Below are positions 32,891 through 33,397 of a DNA stretch of 33,397 bases, in pieces. Position 1 is the stretch's first letter; each line of letters starts with the position of its first letter. The stretch is from Entrophospora sp. SA101. Its lineage: Eukaryota > Glomeromycota > Glomeromycetes > Entrophosporales > Entrophosporaceae. Position numbers and translations under genes: made by a program. The stretch spans positions 1-33,397 of the forward strand of contig CAUDNR010000111.1 in the NCBI GenBank assembly GCA_958430865.1, given 5' to 3'. The notes beneath the pieces were generated by a model. The model was not told where the DNA came from and made no database searches. It saw only the letters and a program-made list of their open reading frames with translations.

Positions 32891-33397
32891 TTCATATTCA
32901 TTAGAACCATTATATTTGTTAATAATTTACATATACACTTATCCCTATATATATAATTTTATGTTCACTTTGTAAGTTTTTTATAATTGTTTTAAAATTG
33001 AAGTAGATGAATGGAATTAATCTTAGATGAATCAGTGGAATAGGTTTGAGTAAATAATTTTAAAAATATGGTTGTTCAATAATTTATGAAAGGAATTGAA
33101 AAATTTAGTCAACTGGCCCCATTAAAAATAATTATGTGCAAAAATTTCACGTTTCCTGATTTTTTTATTAATATTAATAAAGATTTACATTTATCAAAAA
33201 AGATTTTACAATATTAAAAATCATTATTATAAAACATCTTTTAAAAAAATTTTATACATTTAATTGGCAATCCGTTTATGAATGGGTGCAATGTCAATCA
33301 TTTTATTATGAAATTTTGTCGCTAATTGTTATTAATAAAATGAGAAATACCCCAAATCTCACCGTCTTCACAAGTTATTTCTCATGTACACACAAAA
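32891..33397. other. Gene-free right edge
   Basis: AT-rich DNA. Its first part is upstream of the DUF7869-like gene, whose true start I could not fix because a TGA closes the frame about 20 bases upstream of 32890. No other feature was seen. Confidence 0.4.

Larger units (their letters stand above)
29711..33120 (-). mobile_element. Possible composite transposon carrying the DUF7869-like and coiled-coil genes
   Basis: The two decayed gene blocks on the minus strand (31177-32890 and 29743-30976) are adjacent and co-oriented. One candidate end is TACAGGGGGTCAAGTGTCAC at 29711. The facing candidate, minus-strand TAATGGGGCCAGTTGACT near 33103-33120, matches only weakly with gaps. The boundaries are therefore a guess; the linkage of the two gene blocks is what is seen. 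Confidence 0.3.

Noticed and set aside
1..33397. tRNA, rRNA and CRISPR arrays
   Set aside because: No A/B-box pair with a foldable cloverleaf, no rRNA core sequence, and no spaced direct repeats were seen by eye on either strand.

Overview
The window is AT-rich nuclear DNA from a eukaryote with short GT-AG introns. I infer an arbuscular mycorrhizal fungus (Glomeromycotina, Rhizophagus-like). The main reason is the kinase at 15.05-16.83 kb: it has an N-terminal CxxC/CxxC knuckle, a W-T-S-G-N linker and a C-terminal HPxAxYTSR tail, a combination I know from the expanded kinase families of these fungi. F-box/WD40 remnants, abundant transposon debris and long gene-free AT-rich stretches with microsatellites fit the same picture. 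The genus is an inference.

Layout. 0.28-3.06 kb: a DNA transposon with 28-bp inverted ends, TA duplications and a five-exon DDE transposase carrying one frameshift and one internal stop. 3.2-4.05 kb: a decayed F-box/WD40-like gene split by a 121-bp hAT-like MITE. 5.58-6.10 kb: a kinase pseudogene. 7.29-7.58 kb (-): a two-exon gene for a 74-aa protein. 8.15-8.64 kb (-): a basic, low-complexity protein. 8.7-15 kb: almost gene-free, with simple repeats. 15.05-16.83 kb: a kinase-fold protein whose catalytic loop reads HGN instead of HRD, followed in frame by a kinase remnant. 17.7-19.46 kb (-): a six-exon DOMON-cytochrome b561 gene. 20.5 kb: a WD40 remnant. 23.38-23.64 kb: a secreted defensin-like peptide. 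24.7-26.0 kb (+) and 31.2-32.9 kb (-): two inverted, decayed copies of a transposon gene resembling DUF7869. 27.78-28.26 kb (-): LSM2, whose first coding exon is only the ATG. 29.74-30.98 kb (-): a decayed coiled-coil/zinc-ribbon gene lying downstream of the second DUF7869 copy.

Apparently functional genes are few: LSM2 (RNA processing), the DOMON-b561 protein (membrane electron transfer), the pseudokinase, the defensin-like peptide and two small minus-strand proteins. They are unrelated neighbours, not an operon. The rest is mobile DNA and dead members of expanded families. The most interesting points are the plant-defensin-like secreted peptide with seven cysteines, the degenerate kinase, and the cluster of in-frame TGA codons at or near expected tryptophan positions in minus-strand transposon genes.
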